Shown one piece after another: positions 61,252-64,000 of a DNA stretch of 64,000 nt (position 1 is its first letter; the number at the start of each line of letters is the position of its first letter). The notes below the pieces were generated by a model. The model made no database searches. It worked only from the letters and a program-made list of their open reading frames with translations, and was not told the DNA's origin. This DNA comes from Tranquillimonas alkanivorans (GTDB lineage: Bacteria; Pseudomonadota; Alphaproteobacteria; Rhodobacterales; Rhodobacteraceae). Location of the stretch: contig NZ_FOXA01000011.1 of assembly GCF_900115595.1 (NCBI RefSeq), positions 1 to 64,000 on the forward strand, given 5' to 3'. Made by a program: the position numbers and the translations under genes.

Positions 61252-61510
61252 ACAGACGGTATCCTCGGAAGGCCCCCAATCAACGGGCGACAGAAACGCG
61301 GCGGGAACACACACAGCCTCCCGTCGCTCGCGTTCGCACCTTGTTTCCGCGCCGCACGCTCCCCCCGAGAGCGAACGACGCACCCTGCCGCAGGCATCCC
61401 TGCGACCTTAGCCATATAGCGCAAGAGCGCGGCACTTTAAAGGGCCACGGCACCCGATTGTAGACAAATCGGTCGACCGCGCGGGGATTCGCGCAGCCGG
61501 CGAGGCGAGG
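61252..61510. other. Gap upstream of carD
   Basis: No gene is seen in these 259 bases. GCGCG (61479-61483) and CGCGC (61490-61494) could form a small hairpin after fdxA, and CCGATT/AATCGG (61453-61471) form a short dyad. The carD promoter should lie here, but no clear pair of boxes was found. Confidence 0.4.
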
Positions 61511-61849
61511 TCAGCCGCCCTCGCCCGGCGCTTCCGAGAAGTATTTGTCCAGCTTGCCCTCTTCGCCGTCGCGTTCCTCGGCCTCGGGCAGCGGGTCCTT
61601 CTTGGTGATGATCACGGGCCAGTTCTCGGAATATTTTCGATTGAACTCAACCCATTTCTCCATGTCCGGCTCGGTGTCCGGGCGGATGGCGTCGGCGGGA
61701 CACTCCGGCTCACACACCCCGCAATCGATGCATTCGTCGGGGTGGATGACCAGCATGTTCTCGCCTTCGTAGAAGCAATCAACCGGGCAGACCTCGACGC
61801 AGTCGGTATACTTGCAGGCGATGCAGTTGTCGGTGACGACATAGGTCAT
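61511..61849 (-). CDS. fdxA: Seven-iron ferredoxin FdxA
   Basis: A 112-residue ferredoxin with one [3Fe-4S] and one [4Fe-4S] cluster. The Cys set is [17 protein letters not shown] and [12 protein letters not shown]. The acidic C-terminal half is typical of FdxA. It is an electron carrier, and its strong conservation in this group suggests an essential role. The ATG at 61849 has a purine-rich GGGA just upstream. It lies between the S4 gene and carD. Confidence 0.96.
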   Translation of the reverse strand: MTYVVTDNCIACKYTDCVEVCPVDCFYEGENMLVIHPDECIDCGVCEPECPADAIRPDTEPDMEKWVEFNRKYSENWPVIITKKDPLPEAEERDGEEGKLDKYFSEAPGEGG

Positions 61850-61898
61850 GGAAGCGTCCCTTCTCAGGCTTTCGGCTGACCTAGACGAGGTCCCGGGA

Positions 61899-62273
61899 TC
61901 ATTCAAGCGGCGGCGGGAACTTTGAAACCGTGTCCCGGCGATCCTTCTTCGTGGGGCGCCCCTTTCCCTCGAAGCGCGGGTTGGGCGGGACGTCCGGTTC
62001 GTCCGGCGTCAGGTCGTCGTAAAGCGCCTGCGCCTCCGGCGCGGGGCCGCGCCGCTCGCCCAGCGCGAGGATGCGGACGACGCGAATCCGCCGCCCCTGC
62101 GGGAAGGTCAGCACGTCCCCCGCGCCCACGGCGGAGGACGGCTTGTCGACGCGCGCCGAGTTGACCCGAACGTGGCCGGCGGCCACCTGCTTGGTGGCCA
62201 GCCCACGTGTCTTGAAGAAGCGCGCGAACCACAGCCACTTGTCCAGCCGGATCGTCGGGCGCGGCTCGGTCAC
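61899..62273 (-). CDS. S4-domain RNA-binding protein, HslR type
   Basis: The 124-residue protein begins [19 protein letters not shown], the S4 RNA-binding motif, with [21 protein letters not shown] following. In E. coli, HslR (Hsp15) binds the free 50S subunit with a stalled nascent chain. The C-terminal half is basic and disordered. Its start touches the helicase gene stop (62275), so both are likely cotranscribed. Confidence 0.9.
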   Translation of the reverse strand: MTEPRPTIRLDKWLWFARFFKTRGLATKQVAAGHVRVNSARVDKPSSAVGAGDVLTFPQGRRIRVVRILALGERRGPAPEAQALYDDLTPDEPDVPPNPRFEGKGRPTKKDRRDTVSKFPPPLE

Positions 62274-62274
62274 G

Positions 62275-64000
62275 TCAGCCCTTGTCCTTCAGCCCCATCA
62301 GCGCGGCCGCGAAGGGATTGTCGGGGTCGATGGCCTTTTCCTTGCGCGGCGGACGCGACTGGAAGTTCTGCGGCTTGTCGCCCTTGGGCCCGCGCTTGGC
62401 GTCCTTCGGACCGCGCTTGCCCTGCGGACGGCCGCCGGGCTTGCCCTGCCCGCGCGGACGGCGCTGGCCCTGGCCCTGCCCCTCGCGGCGCTGACCGCGG
62501 TTGCCGGCCCAGGTGAAGGTGAAGAACACCTCCTTCTCGGGCTCCTCGACCTGCACGGCGTCGGCCTCGGCCACGGCGAGCGCGGCGTCCTCCTCTCCCG
62601 GCACCTCCTCGGGCTGCGAGGGCGGCGTTTCGTCCGGCCGCGCGGGCGGCTCGTCGGGCTGTTCGACCGGAGTTTCCTGCGGCGGCTGTGGCGTACCCTC
62701 GCCCGGCTGGTCGCCTGGCACCTCGGTCGGCTGCGGGTCGGGCACGTCGACGGCCTGCGGCTTGGCCACGTCGACAGCCTGCGGCTTGGGCTTCACCCGC
62801 TCGCCCTTCTCGGCGCGATAGCCGAGGCCCTGCATCAGGTCGGCGAACTGCTCCAGCGTGAGGCCGGTGATCGACAGCATGTCCGGCGTCGCCTCGAACC
62901 CGCCACGGCTGTCGCAGGGGCGCAGCAGGTCGGCCAGACGCTCGAGCATGTCGATGCGAATGGCGCGGTGGCCGGCCTTGGCGTAGCCCGACATGGTATA
63001 GCTGCCCTCTGGCGTGCCCTCGACCACCGGGATCGTCACCAGGCCCGGCGGCGGGCTTTCGGGGAAGACGTCGAAGCCCTTCGACAGCGACCACAGCACC
63101 AGCCGCAGCCGCGTCGGCGCGGGCTTGAGCAAGAGGGGCAAGAAGATGGTAAACTGGCCGAAGCGGACACCATGCTTGCGCAGCGCGCCACGCGCGTCCT
63201 GGTCCAGCTCCTTCACCTCCTGCGCCACGCCCGAGCGCGGCAGGATGCCGAGATTTTCGATAAGCCGGAATGCGAAGCCGCGGGCGAGGCCGGTCAGCTG
63301 CTCGTCACGCTGCATGGCCAGGAGCGGCTCGAAGAGGCTCGCGATCTTGCGGTCGATGAAGTGTTGCAGGCGGCGCTGCACCTTCTGCGCGACCTCGGGG
63401 CCCGCCTCGTCGTCGACGAAGACCTCGACGCCGGGCTTGAGCGGCTCGGGTCCGGCGACAAGCTTGCCCACCGCCTGGTCGCCCCACATCAGGCCGCCCT
63501 GCTCGGTATAGTCGATCTCGGTGTCCGGCGCGTTGTAGAAACGGTCCGAGCGCAGGTGGAATTCGGGACGCAGGGCCTGCACCGACGCCTGCCTGACCGT
63601 CTTTGCCTCGTCCGCAGACGCGCTTTGGTCCTGACGGAAGCGGAAGCCTTCCAGCCGTCCCACGAACTGACCCTCGACGGTCACTTCGCCTTTATCGTTC
63701 ACCTCGGCCACCAGGCCCTCCTTCTGCTTGAGCCGGCGGAGCAGCACGCTTGTCCGCCGGTCCACGAACCGCTGCGTCAGCGCCCCATGGAGCGCGTCGG
63801 ACAGTCGGTCTTCTACCGCGCGAGTCGCCCCGCGCCAATGAGTTTCGTCGTCCACCCAGCCCTTTCGCTGAGCGACGTAGGTCCATGTGCGAATATACGC
63901 CAGCCTCTTGGACAACGCATCGATATCCCCGTCGGTTCGGTCGATGCGCTTCACCTGCCGGGCCAGCCAGTCGTCGGGCACCCGCCCCCATTCGTGCAGG
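62275..64000 (-). CDS. Helicase-related protein, C-terminal part (cut by window edge)
   Basis: The frame stays open to the right edge, so the N-terminal helicase motor lies beyond the window. About 570 residues are visible. The first 390 or so are folded and contain LRSDRFYNAPDTEIDYT, QRRLQHFIDRKIASLFEPLL and KHGVRFGQFTIFLP, which I associate with the C-terminal region of alphaproteobacterial Suv3/DEAH-type RNA helicases. The rest is a Pro/Glu/Asp-rich linker with a repeated KPQAVDV, then a Gly/Arg/Lys-rich RNA-binding tail. It ends two bases before the S4 gene. Confidence 0.75.
   Translation of the reverse strand, partial: LHEWGRVPDDWLARQVKRIDRTDGDIDALSKRLAYIRTWTYVAQRKGWVDDETHWRGATRAVEDRLSDALHGALTQRFVDRRTSVLLRRLKQKEGLVAEVNDKGEVTVEGQFVGRLEGFRFRQDQSASADEAKTVRQASVQALRPEFHLRSDRFYNAPDTEIDYTEQGGLMWGDQAVGKLVAGPEPLKPGVEVFVDDEAGPEVAQKVQRRLQHFIDRKIASLFEPLLAMQRDEQLTGLARGFAFRLIENLGILPRSGVAQEVKELDQDARGALRKHGVRFGQFTIFLPLLLKPAPTRLRLVLWSLSKGFDVFPESPPPGLVTIPVVEGTPEGSYTMSGYAKAGHRAIRIDMLERLADLLRPCDSRGGFEATPDMLSITGLTLEQFADLMQGLGYRAEKGERVKPKPQAVDVAKPQAVDVPDPQPTEVPGDQPGEGTPQPPQETPVEQPDEPPARPDETPPSQPEEVPGEEDAALAVAEADAVQVEEPEKEVFFTFTWAGNRGQRREGQGQGQRRPRGQGKPGGRPQGKRGPKDAKRGPKGDKPQNFQSRPPRKEKAIDPDNPFAAALMGLKDKG

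Overview
The window comes from a GC-rich alphaproteobacterium, most likely of the order Rhodobacterales (Rhodobacter/Roseobacter group). The signs are the nuo operon broken up by many small extra genes, the nuoN-birA-coaX-rnj run that follows it, the helicase / S4 protein / FdxA / CarD block, and the hisB-hisH-hisA-hisF-hisE arrangement. It reads as core chromosome: about 60 protein genes packed tightly, one tRNA, and no insertion sequence, phage, CRISPR array or rRNA. No gap exceeds 300 bases.

Layout. 1-4 kb: a lone receiver-domain protein, the UvrD/PcrA helicase and a PAS-domain protein. 4-7.8 kb: pyruvate carboxylase, then tRNA-Gly(GCC). 8-14.3 kb: an atypical SDR, a Hint-domain protein, an NTF2-like protein, peptide release factor 3, an RhlE-type DEAD-box helicase and an OsmC-type peroxidase. 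14.3-36.4 kb: one long minus-strand transcription unit beginning at nuoA (36353) with all fourteen complex I genes in the order A,B,C,D,E,F,G,H,I,J,K,L,M,N, then birA, coaX and rnj. Ten extra genes sit among the nuo genes: a sulfotransferase, four small two-helix membrane proteins, four small exported proteins or lipoproteins, and one small soluble protein. 36.6-42.2 kb: gph, glmU-glmS (UDP-GlcNAc supply), a lipoprotein and moaA (molybdopterin). 42.2-47.7 kb: an M20 amidohydrolase, an FAD oxidoreductase, a MATE exporter and a DUF3422 protein. 47.8-54.8 kb: a minus-strand operon phaB-aceE-aceF-lpdA-phasin. 55.1-58.8 kb: histidine biosynthesis genes interrupted by a DUF2147 gene. 58.8-60.7 kb: divergent cobT and cobS. 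60.7-64 kb: CarD, ferredoxin FdxA, an S4 RNA-binding protein and the C-terminal part of a helicase cut by the right edge.

How the genes connect. BirA, encoded after nuoN, would biotinylate pyruvate carboxylase. Pyruvate carboxylase and pyruvate dehydrogenase are the two main fates of pyruvate, and the PDH genes lie between an acetoacetyl-CoA reductase and a phasin. That places acetyl-CoA production and polyhydroxybutyrate formation in one transcription unit. TGC/GCA-rich dyads that resemble PhaR sites stand before phaB and the DUF3422 gene, and a looser TGCACCTGCA element stands before pyc.

Most notable: the extra exported cysteine-containing proteins and the sulfotransferase inside the complex I operon, the PHB-PDH operon, and a recurring ATTTTCG-N-CGAAAAT palindrome placed just after stop codons. 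All positions, motifs and starts were read from the sequence by eye. Family names rest on recognised motifs and have not been tested by database search.
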